A DNA stretch of 64,000 nucleotides from Planctomycetota bacterium (GCA_963204915.1 CAUJHS010000089.1:1-64000); one strand, 5' to 3'; positions 34,086 through 44,136 are shown, counted from the stretch's first letter. Program-made: numbers and translations. The notes: generated by a model from the sequence alone, not told the origin.

Positions 34086-36449
34086 ATGACGCTCACCTTG
34101 ACCAGTCCTGCGATGGTGCATGTGTTTGGCGTGCGACATTTGTCGCCGTCGGGGGCGTGGCACTTGCGCCGCTTCTTGGACGCGGTCCGGCCGAAAGTGG
34201 TGCTCATCGAAGGACTCGCGGACGCCAATGATCTGATCCCGGACATCACGCGAAAGCAAACCCGTCCTCCGATCGCCATTCTCGCCTATACGCAGACGCT
34301 GCCCGTTCGGACGCTGGTTTACCCCATTGCGCGCTATAGTCCTGAGTATCAAGCCCTGGTTTGGGCCGCGGAGAACCGCGCACGGGCCGAGTTCATCGAC
34401 CTGCCCTCCGACATCTTTCTCGCGCTGGAAGATGTTCGGCAGCGTCATGAGCATTCCTCGCCCGAAGCTCAAGACGAACCACAAGCCGATGGCGCGCCTT
34501 CACCCGACGCGCAGGACGAGGCCGACCGGCCGATCAACACCGAACCGCCGGTCTCCCTGTATGACCGTTTTGCCGCACAAGCGGGCGAGACCGACTACGA
34601 AACCTACTGGGAGCGACGTTTCGAGCACAACCTGAGTGAAGAAAGCTACCGCCGCGCCGCGTTTGAGTTCGGTCGGGCGTTGCGCGAACTGGAGCAAGAC
34701 GAGCCGCGCTGGCGAGCGGAAAATCTCGTGCGCGAAGCGTACATGCGACGCCGCATTCAAGAGACGATCGAGGCGGGAACACCTCCCGAGAAGATCGTCG
34801 CTATCGTGGGAGCTTTCCATGCCTCGGTGCTAACGCGCGACGAAGCTCCGATGACCGACCAAGAACTCAAGTCGCTGCCGCGCCGGCCCAGCAAGCTGAC
34901 GCTCATGCCGTACTCGTACTTCAAACTGTCGTCTCAGTCGGGCTACGGTGCGGGCAACCATGCTCCGGCGTATTTCCAATTACTTTGGGAAGCGCTCGAA
35001 CAGGACGACTTGCCGGGTCTGCCGGCGCGGTACCTATCGCTGGTGGCGCGGCATTTGCGCGAGGGCGGCACGCACCGCTCGACAGCCGAGGTAATTGAAG
35101 GCGTGCGCCTGGCGTGTACGCTGTCGGCCATGAAGGAAGGTTCGGCGCCAACATTGCAAGACCTGCAAGACGCGGCGGTTACGCTCATCGGGCATGGCGA
35201 ACGCACCGCCATTTCCGAAGCACTCGCGCGCGTCGAAGTCGGAACCGAAATCGGCCAACTTCCCAAGGGGGTGAGCAAGACTTCGATCCAGGACGACTTC
35301 GCCCGAGAGATCGACCGCTTGAAGTTGGACAAGTACGTCACCGCCGTGAAGCAAGACCTGTCGCTCGACTTGCGGGAGAACCGGCGCGCCAAGACCGAAG
35401 CGGCGGCTTATCTTGATCTGCACCGTTCGTACTTCCTGCATCGGCTGCGCGTCCTGGAAATTCCCTTTGCCGCGCTGGCGCCGTCTAGTCAACAATCGGC
35501 CACCTGGGCCGAGAAGTGGGTCGTGCAATGGACGCCCGAAGCCGAGATCAGCCTGGTCGAAGCGGTGCTGCTCGGCGAAACCGTCGAACTGGCCACCGCG
35601 TACAAGTTCAAAATGTTGCTCGAGAAATGCGCCGCCGTGAATGAGGCGGCGCAATTGGTGCGCGCCGCATGCGAGTGCGGCATGATGGAGTCGATGGAAG
35701 CGGCGCGCCGGCGGTTGCAAGAGCTTTCGACCGAATCGACCGAGTTCACCGCCGTGGCCCATGCGGCCAACGAGTTGGGTATGTTGGCCCGGTATGGCGA
35801 TGTACGTCGCTTTGACCCCGCGCCCCTGTTGCCGCTCATGGATGACTTGTTTGTGCAAGGTTCGCTCGCGCTGCTGGGGGCGGCCAATTGCGACAACGAC
35901 GCGGCCAAGGGGGTTTTGGTCGGCATGGATGAACTCAACAAGGTGAACCTGGAGTACCACGACCGCGTCGACGAGCCGTTGTGGACGAGCAAGCTCAAGC
36001 TCCTCTCCGACGCCGACGACCGCAACCCGATCCTTTCGGGCTACGCCTGCGCCATCTTGCTGGAGCGCAGTTTGCTCTCGAATGAAGATCTGGCGCGCGA
36101 GGTGTCTCGTCGGCTCTCGCCCGGCATTGCCGCCGACTTGGGCGCCGGCTGGTTCGAGGGAGTTTCGAAACGCAATCGGTATGCGCTGCTCACGCGTCAG
36201 CCGTTGTGGGAGCAACTGGCCGAGTACGTCAAATCGCTCGATGAGGAGCAGTTCCGCCGCGCCATTGTGTTCTTGCGGCGCGCCTTCGGCGGGTTCAGTC
36301 CGCAAGAGAAGCAACAGATCACGGAGAACCTCGGAGAGCATTGGGGAGTCAACCCCGACGCGGCAAGCGAAGTGTTGCAGCAGCCGCTGACCGAGCAAGA
36401 AGAGAAAACCCTGGAAGACCTGAACGAGTTCGACTTCGGAGACCTTTGA
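34086..36449 (+). CDS. DUF5682 family protein (YehM-like)
   Basis: 787 residues. It begins MVHVFGVRHLSPSGAWHLRR at about residue 10, with RPKVVLIEG soon after, the signature of DUF5682. This N-terminal part (to about 300, including VAIVGAFHASVL) resembles the TraB/erythromycin-esterase-like fold, with conserved His and Glu residues that could be catalytic (inference). The remaining 450 residues are helical with no motif I know. A proline/acid-rich linker (about 125-155) interrupts the first domain. It sits between the MoxR and VWA genes, so it is probably the substrate-specific or effector component. Confidence 0.85.
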   Translation: MTLTLTSPAMVHVFGVRHLSPSGAWHLRRFLDAVRPKVVLIEGLADANDLIPDITRKQTRPPIAILAYTQTLPVRTLVYPIARYSPEYQALVWAAENRARAEFIDLPSDIFLALEDVRQRHEHSSPEAQDEPQADGAPSPDAQDEADRPINTEPPVSLYDRFAAQAGETDYETYWERRFEHNLSEESYRRAAFEFGRALRELEQDEPRWRAENLVREAYMRRRIQETIEAGTPPEKIVAIVGAFHASVLTRDEAPMTDQELKSLPRRPSKLTLMPYSYFKLSSQSGYGAGNHAPAYFQLLWEALEQDDLPGLPARYLSLVARHLREGGTHRSTAEVIEGVRLACTLSAMKEGSAPTLQDLQDAAVTLIGHGERTAISEALARVEVGTEIGQLPKGVSKTSIQDDFAREIDRLKLDKYVTAVKQDLSLDLRENRRAKTEAAAYLDLHRSYFLHRLRVLEIPFAALAPSSQQSATWAEKWVVQWTPEAEISLVEAVLLGETVELATAYKFKMLLEKCAAVNEAAQLVRAACECGMMESMEAARRRLQELSTESTEFTAVAHAANELGMLARYGDVRRFDPAPLLPLMDDLFVQGSLALLGAANCDNDAAKGVLVGMDELNKVNLEYHDRVDEPLWTSKLKLLSDADDRNPILSGYACAILLERSLLSNEDLAREVSRRLSPGIAADLGAGWFEGVSKRNRYALLTRQPLWEQLAEYVKSLDEEQFRRAIVFLRRAFGGFSPQEKQQITENLGEHWGVNPDAASEVLQQPLTEQEEKTLEDLNEFDFGDL

Positions 36450-36470
36450 CCGTTGCCGGCGTATTTGCTG

Positions 36471-36630
36471 AACCGCTTCCCCGTGGGAAGCGCGTGGCGC
36501 AACCTTGAACGATGCAACGCCAACGCGCTCTCCGCGGGGGAGCGGTTAAACGGAGGATCGGCTTACTGCGGCGCATCGACTCGCTTCCCCGACCCGCCTG
36601 CGGCAGGTGCTTAGGAGCGGCTAAACGGGG
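36471..36630. repeat. Cluster of short GC-rich interspersed repeats
   Basis: The 205-base gap before the VWA gene is built of repeats. AACCGCTTCCCCGTGGGAAG at 36471-36490 (24 bases in all) recurs at 53054-53077 with one mismatch. CCGCGGGGGAGCGGTT (36532-36547) is an inverted, near-identical half copy. GAGCGGTTAAACGGAG (36540-36555) recurs at 36615-36630 with two mismatches. The pattern fits an interspersed palindromic repeat family. It splits the otherwise compact MoxR-DUF5682-VWA run. Confidence 0.6.
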
Positions 36631-36654
36631 AATCACAAGCACCAACGACCTTTC

Positions 36655-37848
36655 ATGGCCAAAACTTCGATCGATCAAGAACAACTTCGTCGCTGGCGGC
36701 TAATCTTGGGCAAGGACTCGCAAGAGAACTTGAGCGCCATGTGCAGCGGCGGGATGGAGTTATCGTCGGATCAGCTGCTCATGGATGAAGCCCTGGCGGC
36801 CATCTACGACGAAAGCGAAGAAGCCACGCAAAGCCGGCAACGCTCGGCCGGTTTGGGCGCTTCCGCCCCGCGGCTGGCCAAGTGGCTCGGCGACATTCGC
36901 ACGTACTTTACCGAGGACGTGGTCACGGTCATTCAGCAAGACGCCATTCAGCGTAAGGGAATGGACCAACTGCTGTTCGAGCCGGAAATGCTCAAGAACG
37001 TACAGCCCAACGTGCAGTTGGTCGGCACGCTCATGTCGCTTCGCGGCCGCATTCCCGAACGCACCAAAGAGACGGCGCGCATGGTGGTGCGGGCCGTGGT
37101 CGAAAAGATCAAACTGGCGCTGGAGCAAAAGATCCGCCAGGCCGTCATGGGCGCGCTCAATCGGAACGAACATTCGCCCATTCCGCATGTGAACAGCATC
37201 GACTGGAAGTGGACCATCGGCCGCAACTTGAAGAACTACAATGCCGACCTGAAACGCATCATTCCCGAACGTGTGTACTTCTACTCGCGGTCGCAGCGTA
37301 CGAACAACTGGACGGTGATCGTCGATATGGACCAAAGCGGCTCGATGGCCGACTCGGTTGTGTATGGGGCCGTGTGCGGTTCAATCTTCGCCAGCCTGCC
37401 GGCGCTCAACACGCGCGTCGTGGCCTTTGATACCGAAGTGGTCGACTTGACCGAGCAATGCGGCGACGATCCCGTAGACATGCTGTTTGGCGTGCAACTG
37501 GGCGGCGGGACCGACATTAACAAGTCGGTCGGTTATTGCGAGCAATTTATTACCGATCCCAGTCGCACGTTGTTCATCCTGATTACCGACTTGTTCGAAG
37601 GGGGCAACCAGGCGCAGTTGGTGCGCCGCATGGGAGATTTGGTCGCCTCGGGGGTGCGCGCGATTTGCCTTTTAGCGCTTTCCGATAGCGGCGTTCCCTG
37701 TTTTGATGAGGGGCTCGCGCGCAAACTGGCGGCGCTGGGCATTCCGTGTTTTGGCTGCACACCGCAAAAGCTGCCCGATTTGCTGGAAGGCGCGCTTCGC
37801 GGGAATGACTTGCAAGCTCTCGCCACGCGACTGACCGAGAAAAAGTAG
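36655..37848 (+). CDS. VWA domain protein (YehP-like)
   Basis: 397 residues. A helical N-terminal half (about 1-215) precedes a von Willebrand A domain with an intact MIDAS, D226-x-S228-x-S230 in VIVDMDQSGSM, then QLGGGTDINKSV (MIDAS Thr) and LFILITDLFEGG (MIDAS Asp). It binds a divalent metal and probably a client protein. It is the third gene of the MoxR-DUF5682-VWA set; the 205-base gap before it is filled with repeats. No signal peptide, so it is cytoplasmic. Confidence 0.9.
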   Translation: MAKTSIDQEQLRRWRLILGKDSQENLSAMCSGGMELSSDQLLMDEALAAIYDESEEATQSRQRSAGLGASAPRLAKWLGDIRTYFTEDVVTVIQQDAIQRKGMDQLLFEPEMLKNVQPNVQLVGTLMSLRGRIPERTKETARMVVRAVVEKIKLALEQKIRQAVMGALNRNEHSPIPHVNSIDWKWTIGRNLKNYNADLKRIIPERVYFYSRSQRTNNWTVIVDMDQSGSMADSVVYGAVCGSIFASLPALNTRVVAFDTEVVDLTEQCGDDPVDMLFGVQLGGGTDINKSVGYCEQFITDPSRTLFILITDLFEGGNQAQLVRRMGDLVASGVRAICLLALSDSGVPCFDEGLARKLAALGIPCFGCTPQKLPDLLEGALRGNDLQALATRLTEKK

Positions 37849-37864
37849 CTTCTTCGTCGCCACG

Positions 37865-38389
37865 TCAAATGGACAGCTCAATCACGCCTTCATTTACAGC
37901 GCGCGCGACGTCCGGAGTTGCGAGATACTCAAAGCCGTTGAGTTCACAGGTTTCCGTGCAACGGTTGCGAACCCACGCGACGACGGACTTGGCCCACTTC
38001 TTGAAATCACCGTCCTTCTGACGCTTTTGACCGGTCTTCAGGTCGACATAGTCCAGCGACGCGCCCAGAGTCGATTGGTGCAGTACGCCGCGCACCGGCT
38101 TCTCCCGGCTATAGGTCAAGACGGGCGATGAGGCGTCCGAAACGGTATGCCACGCGCGACCTTCGGACTTGAACTTTTCAACCTTGACCGCCGCAAGGTC
38201 GCACTCGCGACAAAGGACGAGGAAGTCGGAACCGCGCCGGCGAAATGCCGAGAGCGGAAGAAACTCGATCGGCTCCGACTGCGGTTCGGAACGATGGCGG
38301 CGCACACGCACAGCGCCGGCGCTACGCAAGAAGTCGAAGAGCGCCGCATCATCGCTCGGCATCTGCCAGAACGTAACGGCGGTACGCAT
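37865..38389 (-). CDS. Hypothetical protein, 174 residues
   Basis: I do not recognise this protein. It is soluble, with an N-terminal segment FWQMPSDDAALFDFLRSAGAV, a C-x2-C pair (VLCRECD, about 59-65) that is too isolated to call a zinc finger, and a C-terminal Trp/Cys-containing stretch (WAKSVVAWVRNRCTETCELN). It starts 6 bases after the stop of the nuclease/phosphatase-like gene on the same strand, so the two are very likely co-transcribed. Confidence 0.7.
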   Translation of the reverse strand: MRTAVTFWQMPSDDAALFDFLRSAGAVRVRRHRSEPQSEPIEFLPLSAFRRRGSDFLVLCRECDLAAVKVEKFKSEGRAWHTVSDASSPVLTYSREKPVRGVLHQSTLGASLDYVDLKTGQKRQKDGDFKKWAKSVVAWVRNRCTETCELNGFEYLATPDVARAVNEGVIELSI

Positions 38390-38395
38390 GGACGG

Positions 38396-39268
38396 TTATC
38401 GCGAAAGCTGCAATGCGGTCAGCACGGGCAAATGGTCGGAAGGAAATCGTCCCTCACGGCTTTCGTCAAGGGTTGTATGGGAAAGAACATCAACGCCCGG
38501 CGTGACAAACACAAAGTCAATGCGCCGATCCGGCACGATCCGATCAAAGCCGTTCCAGGTGGTGTCGGGGCCTTGCGGCTTGGTCTTGCTGATCTCGCGC
38601 GAATCGTGCAGCGTGAGCGCCCCGTCCGTTTCAGTTTTGGCGGTTAACGCCATATATGGGGGCGAAGTGGGGGTGCAATTGAAATCACCCGTCAGAACGA
38701 CAGGCGATTGTCCTGCGATCTGCGAAATCTTCCTCAGCATTAACTTCGCACTTTGCAGCCGTGCTTCCCGACCGACATGGTCGAAGTGGGTGTTGAACGC
38801 GAATAGTTCCTTGCCGGTCGTGCGGTCCTTGAGCTTCAGCCATACCGTGACGCGCGTGATAGCGGTATCCCAACCTTTGCTGCCCGGTTGTTCCGGCTGT
38901 TCCGAGAGCCAGAAAGCTCCTTGGTCCAAGACCTCGAAGCGGCTCTTGCGGTAGAAGATGGGCGTATGCTCGCCGCCGCGTTTCCCATCATCTCGGCCGA
39001 CGCCATGCCAGGCGTAATCCGGCAGCCGTTGTTCCAGGTCCGCAATTTGTCCGGGTAGGGCTTCCTGCATTCCTACCAGATCGGTATTGCGCTCGCGCAC
39101 AATTTGTGCGACCCAGTCGCGCCGATTCGGCCAGGCGTTCTCGCCGTCCGCGGGATTGTTGTAACGAATGTTGAAGGTCATGAGGCGCAACGCCTCATCG
39201 CCCCGCGTAGCAGTCATCGATAGCATAGTCCAACTCAGAGCGGCGAAGAGAAAAACGCGGCGGTTCAT
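38396..39268 (-). CDS. Exported endonuclease/exonuclease/phosphatase family protein
   Basis: 290 residues. The signal peptide MNRRVFLFAALSWTMLSMTA is followed by the EEP fold with LMTFNIRYNN, LVGMQEALPGQ (metal-binding Glu), FNTHFDHVG, LTGDFNCTP and FPSDHLPVL (catalytic Asp-His). Such proteins hydrolyse phosphodiesters or phosphomonoesters; the exported form suggests scavenging of nucleic acid, lipid or sugar phosphate. ATG 39268 was chosen because the long upstream frame is non-coding spacer and this start yields the leader. Confidence 0.9.
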   Translation of the reverse strand: MNRRVFLFAALSWTMLSMTATRGDEALRLMTFNIRYNNPADGENAWPNRRDWVAQIVRERNTDLVGMQEALPGQIADLEQRLPDYAWHGVGRDDGKRGGEHTPIFYRKSRFEVLDQGAFWLSEQPEQPGSKGWDTAITRVTVWLKLKDRTTGKELFAFNTHFDHVGREARLQSAKLMLRKISQIAGQSPVVLTGDFNCTPTSPPYMALTAKTETDGALTLHDSREISKTKPQGPDTTWNGFDRIVPDRRIDFVFVTPGVDVLSHTTLDESREGRFPSDHLPVLTALQLSR

Positions 39269-39484
39269 AGTGGTTTGAAGATGAAAAGACGCGGTAGGTT
39301 CGTTGGCGAGACCATTGTAAACGCAATCGTTCGCGAGCGGGAAAGCTCCGCTTCTCATCACGTTGCCCGAGTGAAAATTCTGGCGCGGCGCGCAGCGCGG
39401 CAATCGCCGCGGCTTACTCAAAACGTGTCGCCATAAATTATTTGTGCGTAAGAAGTTGCGTCGACGGTTCCGCGCGAAGGGACG

Positions 39485-39513
39485 TTGTTGAAACAGGCCT
39501 CGCCGAGTAGAAT
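39485..39513 (+). promoter_or_regulatory. Probable gyrA promoter
   Basis: TTGTTG (39485-39490), a 17-base spacer and TAGAAT (39508-39513). It lies in the 410-base divergent spacer 39269-39678 and leaves a leader of about 160 bases. The leader holds a GAAGACATT direct repeat (about 39609 and 39624). Nothing else was recognised in the spacer. Confidence 0.45.
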
Positions 39514-39678
39514 GGGAGAGTGCAAAAAATGGGAAAAATTTTCGGCGTCCTGCTCTCGGGTCTTTCTCGACCGACGCCGCTTTCTGCGTATGATGCCCGA
39601 CTTTCTTTGAAGACATTCTCGGAAGACATTTGGACCCTTGGCAGGCCGCGCCTGCTCTCTTGCTGAAAGGATTGCGCC

Positions 39679-42447
39679 TTGGCTACCGATATCAACAACC
39701 CCGGTCAACCACCGGTCGACGAGCTTCCGCCGGGCGGCGACGGGAATGGCGATGGGTCGGGGGGCGACGGCCGCTTAATCGACCGGCCCATCGACGAGGA
39801 GTTGAAAGACTCCTACCTCACGTACTCGATGAGCGTCATCGTGAGCCGCGCCCTGCCCGACGTGCGCGACGGCTTGAAACCTTCGCAACGGCGCATCCTT
39901 GTGGCGATGAATGACCTGAACCTTGGCCCTGGCGCGGGCCGGGTCAAGTGCGCGAAGATCTCGGGCGATACGAGCGGTAACTATCACCCGCACGGTGAAA
40001 GCGTGATTTACCCCACGCTGGTGCGCATGGCCCAAGAGTGGAACATGCGCGAAGTGCTGATCGACAAGCAAGGCAACTTTGGTTCGATCGCCGGCTTGCC
40101 GCCCGCCGCCATGCGATACACCGAAGCGCGCCTTTCAGCAGCGGCGGCGGCGATGCTGGACGATCTCAAGCTCGACACCGTTGATTACGTCCCCACGTAC
40201 GACGAGCGCAACACCGAGCCGACGGTGCTTCCCTCGCGATATCCGAACTTGCTCATCAATGGCGCGACGGGCATTGCCGTGGGTATGGCGACTTCGATCC
40301 CGCCGCACAATCCCACCGAGATTTGCGAAGCGCTGATTCGCTTGATCGATAACCCCGAGATCGCCATCGATGAACTGTTGGAAATTGTGCCAGGGCCAGA
40401 CTTTCCCACCGGCGGCATTATTGGCGGTCGGTCGGGCATTCGCAAAGCGTACCATACGGGCCGCGGCAACATTCAACTGCGCGGCAAGGCTCGCATTGAG
40501 GAGTATCAGAAAAACAAAACCCGGATTGTGATCTCGGAGATTCCATTCCAGCAGTTTCGCGACCGCCTGGTTGCGCGCATGAGCGAACTGGTGAACGAAG
40601 GACGCATCAAGGGCGTAAGTGAAATTCTGGATGAAAGCGATTTGAAGGAGCCGGTGCGCATTTGTGCGTATTTGAAGCGCGACGCCGACCCGGAATTGAT
40701 TCTCAACCAGCTTTATCAATACTCGCCGCTGCAAATTTCGTACTCCATCATTTTGCTGGCGCTCGTCGACGGTAAGCCGCGCGAGATGTCGCTCAAGGCC
40801 ATGCTGGAGGAGTTTCTGCGGCATCGGGTCACGGTCATTCGCCGGCGCACCCAGTTCCTGCTGGCCCGGGCGCGTAAACGCAAACATACGGTCGAAGGCC
40901 TATTGCTGGCCTTGGCCGACATTGACGAGATCATTCGCATCATTCGCACGTCCGAGAGCGTGGCCGAGGCGAAGACTCGCCTCATGGGCGTAGAAAGTCC
41001 CGCGTCGATGCTGCACCGCGCTTTGGGTGAGGAGGGTTTCGCCATCTTCCAGCAAGAGCGCGGCGTTGCCGATGTGTACCACCTTACGCCGGTGCAGGCC
41101 GACGCCATTTTGCGCATGACGCTCGGGCAGTTGGTCAACTTGGCGCAGGAGCAACTGGCTCAGGAGTACCGCGACCTGTTGGAGGAGATTACCGAGTATT
41201 TGCGCATCCTCTCGGACGATCAAAATATCTTGGACATCATCAAGAGCGACCTGCGCGACATTCAAAAGAAACACGGCGACGATCGGCGCACGGAAATCAG
41301 TGGCGAGGAAGTCGGCGAGATCGATCTGGAGGACCTTATCGAAGAAGAGATGATGGTCGTCTCGATCAGCCACCGCGGTTACATCAAACGCACGCCCGCC
41401 ACGGCCTACCGCGCGCAGCGGCGCGGTGGTAAAGGCATCAAAGGCGCCGCCACCGAGGAAGAAGATCCCATCGAACATCTGTTCGTCGCCAGTACGCACG
41501 ACTACTTGATGTTTTTCACCAACAAAGGAATTGTGCATTGGCGCAAAGTGTACGACTTGCCCGAACTGAGCCGGGAGCGCCGCGGCCGAGCGATTGTCAA
41601 CCTGCTGCAATTGACCGAGGGCGAGACCATTGCCGACTGCCGCGCCGTGCGCAACTTCGACGCGCCCGACCAGTACCTTGTGATGGCCACGCGCAAAGGA
41701 TTGGTGAAGAAAACCGACCTGAGCGCCTATGGCCGGCCCATGAAGCGCGGCATCATCGCCATCAAACTGCGTGAGGATGATGAAGTGGTGGACGTCGCCA
41801 TCGCGCAAGCGGGCGATGAGTTGGTGCTCGCCACGGCAGGCGGCATGGCGATTCGTTTCCCGCAAAGCAACTTGCGGCCCATGGGCCGCAACACCAGTGG
41901 TGTGAAAGGAATCACCCTGCGGAAGTTGTCCTCCGGCGAACCGGACTATGTGGTGGGCATGGTGGTGGCCGATCCTGACGCCACGTTGCTGACCACCTGC
42001 GAGTACGGCTACGGAAAACGGACCTGGTTCGGCCCCAATGCCCCCGAGTTGGCTGACGACTCGCTGGAAGGCGAAGACGAGAACGGGGCCGAAGAGAGTC
42101 TTGCTGAGGATTCTGAACTGGAATCAAGCGAAGAGGGGGGCGAAGACGGGGGCCATTCGAGCGGGAATCGCTATCGCACCCAGCGCCGTAGCGGCAAGGG
42201 GGTGCGCGACATCAAGACCACGAGCCGAAACGGCCGTGTCGTGGCCATTGCCCGGGTCGACGACCACGATGAAGTGCTGATGATGACCGCACGCGGTAAA
42301 GTCCAACGCATTCGCGCCAGCGACATCAACGTCATCGGTCGTAATACGCAGGGCGTGCGCATCATGAGCCTGGATGAAGGCGACACGCTCGCGGCTGTGG
42401 TGCGCGTCCCTCACGACGAAAACGCGGTCGACGAGCCGAGCGAATAA
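39679..42447 (+). CDS. gyrA: DNA gyrase subunit A
   Basis: 922 residues; with GyrB it introduces negative supercoils. The start is TTG (39679) after GAAAGG (39665-39670). A 30-residue Gly/Pro/Asp-rich extension precedes the core. The catalytic Tyr is Y147 in [10 protein letters not shown]. The quinolone region reads [18 protein letters not shown]108 matches E. coli S83, but the D87 position is P112. The GyrA box QRRGGKG is present in [13 protein letters not shown], confirming gyrase rather than topoisomerase IV. The C-terminal propeller contains an acidic insert of about 40 residues (about 791-833) before a degenerate box [11 protein letters not shown]. gyrB is not in the window. Confidence 0.97.
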   Translation: MATDINNPGQPPVDELPPGGDGNGDGSGGDGRLIDRPIDEELKDSYLTYSMSVIVSRALPDVRDGLKPSQRRILVAMNDLNLGPGAGRVKCAKISGDTSGNYHPHGESVIYPTLVRMAQEWNMREVLIDKQGNFGSIAGLPPAAMRYTEARLSAAAAAMLDDLKLDTVDYVPTYDERNTEPTVLPSRYPNLLINGATGIAVGMATSIPPHNPTEICEALIRLIDNPEIAIDELLEIVPGPDFPTGGIIGGRSGIRKAYHTGRGNIQLRGKARIEEYQKNKTRIVISEIPFQQFRDRLVARMSELVNEGRIKGVSEILDESDLKEPVRICAYLKRDADPELILNQLYQYSPLQISYSIILLALVDGKPREMSLKAMLEEFLRHRVTVIRRRTQFLLARARKRKHTVEGLLLALADIDEIIRIIRTSESVAEAKTRLMGVESPASMLHRALGEEGFAIFQQERGVADVYHLTPVQADAILRMTLGQLVNLAQEQLAQEYRDLLEEITEYLRILSDDQNILDIIKSDLRDIQKKHGDDRRTEISGEEVGEIDLEDLIEEEMMVVSISHRGYIKRTPATAYRAQRRGGKGIKGAATEEEDPIEHLFVASTHDYLMFFTNKGIVHWRKVYDLPELSRERRGRAIVNLLQLTEGETIADCRAVRNFDAPDQYLVMATRKGLVKKTDLSAYGRPMKRGIIAIKLREDDEVVDVAIAQAGDELVLATAGGMAIRFPQSNLRPMGRNTSGVKGITLRKLSSGEPDYVVGMVVADPDATLLTTCEYGYGKRTWFGPNAPELADDSLEGEDENGAEESLAEDSELESSEEGGEDGGHSSGNRYRTQRRSGKGVRDIKTTSRNGRVVAIARVDDHDEVLMMTARGKVQRIRASDINVIGRNTQGVRIMSLDEGDTLAAVVRVPHDENAVDEPSE

Positions 42448-42693
42448 TGGCGAACGCCGGCTCGTTCTCGCAATGGCGACGTCGCTGCCAGCACTTACCG
42501 TAGGCGAAAGAGCACGGGCTCGTGCCTTCCCGCAAGGTCTTTGCTACATTTACTTTCCTGCACGGAAAGGGTGTCCGTGCGACGGGGCGGCAGGTACAAT
42601 AGGGTCGGGGTTTGTTTCCACGCATCGAAATGGCGCGCCGCAGGGTCACGGCGCGATTGTGTTTCGCGCCGGAACCGCGCCGGGCAATTTTCC

Positions 42694-44010
42694 ATGGGTG
42701 ACATCGCGAAAAATTGGAGCGAGGGCATAACCAGCGCCACAATCTCTGACGTGGGCATGCGTCGCTCCAATAACCAAGACTCCTACAAAGTCTCGCTGGC
42801 TGGCGATGAAGACTCCTGGCGCCGACGGGGGCATTTGTTTGTCGTATGTGACGGCATGGGCGCGCATGCGGCGGGCGAACTGGCCAGCAAGATCGCCGCC
42901 GACACCATGCCGTTCTTGTATCGCAAGTATCGCGAAGAGTCGGCCTCCGAGGCGCTGCAAAAGGCCGTAATTGAAACGAATGCCGAAGTTCATCGTCGTG
43001 GTCAGGCGAACCCCGACTTTCACAATATGGGCACCACCTGCAGCGCGCTCGCTGTCTTGCCTCAAGGCGCGCTCGCGGCCCACGTGGGCGACAGCCGCAT
43101 CTATCGTCTTCGGGGCGGGGTGCTGGAGCAGCTAACATTCGACCATAGCCTGGTGTGGGAAATGCGCGCCGCGGGACACCTGGCCGAAGACTCGGAAGCC
43201 GTCAGCCGCTTGCCCAAAAATGTGATCACGCGCTCGCTTGGTCCCAACGCCACCGTCGAAGTCGATCTGGAGGGGCCCTTTCCGCTGGAGCCGGGCGACA
43301 CGTTCTTATTGTGTAGTGACGGACTGACGGGGCAGGTTCCCGATGAAGAATTGGGGCCCGTGCTGGCGACGCTCCCCCCCGAGGAAGCAGTGCGATTCCT
43401 GGTCGATCTGGCGAACCTGCGAGGTGGTCCCGACAACATCACGATTCTGGTGGCCCGAGTCGAAAGCAATATGAACCTGCACTCGGACTCGTCGTTGTCC
43501 GGGGGCGGGCCGCTTTCACCCAAGCGGCGTGGGGTCCACCCCGCAATCTGGGCCATCAGTGTCGCCCTGCTGTTAGCGGCGGCTTTGATGGCGCTCTTGG
43601 GCAATGGCGGTTTACTGCCGGTCGCCGCGGTGGCGGGGTTAGCCGGGTTGTTTGGGATGATCGTCGCGGCGTGGCGCACGGTAGGCCCCCCTGCCAGCGG
43701 GCATTCTTTCCCCGGTGAACGCAAGATCGGGCATGGTCCGTACACGCGCACCGCTTGCAATCGTGTCGAGCAGTTGGTGCAGCGGTTGCGCAATACCATG
43801 GAAGAATTGCGCCAAGCGGCGATCGAAGAGGACTGGACGATTAACTGGCCCCCCATTGATCGGCACTGTCAGGCGGCCGAACATGCCGCCAAAGCCCGCG
43901 ATCATCAAAAATCGCTGCGCGAGTATTCGCAGGCAATCAGCTATACGATGCAAGAACTGCGCGAGCAGCGCCGAAAAAAAAAGAGTGACTCGACCATCGA
44001 CCTGTTGTAG
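42694..44010 (+). CDS. PP2C-type Ser/Thr protein phosphatase with membrane segment
   Basis: 438 residues. The PP2C domain (about 10-260) has SDVGMRRSNNQDS, VVCDGMGAHAAGE, VGDSRIYRLRGG, LLCSDGLTG and RGGPDNITILVA, so all metal-binding Asp positions are present. Two hydrophobic segments (about 287-330) anchor it, and a helical C-terminal tail ends in RRKKKSDSTIDLL. It would dephosphorylate proteins at the membrane; no kinase gene is adjacent. ATG 42694 was chosen over the long upstream frame, which runs through spacer containing a perfect hairpin (GCACGGA/TCCGTGC, 42560-42580) and a TACAAT box at 42595-42600. Confidence 0.88.
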   Translation: MGDIAKNWSEGITSATISDVGMRRSNNQDSYKVSLAGDEDSWRRRGHLFVVCDGMGAHAAGELASKIAADTMPFLYRKYREESASEALQKAVIETNAEVHRRGQANPDFHNMGTTCSALAVLPQGALAAHVGDSRIYRLRGGVLEQLTFDHSLVWEMRAAGHLAEDSEAVSRLPKNVITRSLGPNATVEVDLEGPFPLEPGDTFLLCSDGLTGQVPDEELGPVLATLPPEEAVRFLVDLANLRGGPDNITILVARVESNMNLHSDSSLSGGGPLSPKRRGVHPAIWAISVALLLAAALMALLGNGGLLPVAAVAGLAGLFGMIVAAWRTVGPPASGHSFPGERKIGHGPYTRTACNRVEQLVQRLRNTMEELRQAAIEEDWTINWPPIDRHCQAAEHAAKARDHQKSLREYSQAISYTMQELREQRRKKKSDSTIDLL

Positions 44011-44136
44011 TCCGGTTTCGCGAGCGCCAAAAACGCAAAGCGGGCTAACTGGCAGGCGTGGATCGCGCACCTGGGCTTGTTTCGACGCATGGACTGCGTC
44101 TTGACCTATTCTTCGCCGCCGACCCGATCTTTCCAG

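Noticed and set aside
35034-36398. 454-codon open frame antisense to the DUF5682 gene
   Set aside because: Typical GC-rich antisense shadow; the plus-strand DUF5682 protein has clear family sequence.
40900-41865. 321-codon open frame antisense to gyrA
   Set aside because: gyrA is unambiguous; the antisense translation has no motif and is His/Gln/Arg-rich.
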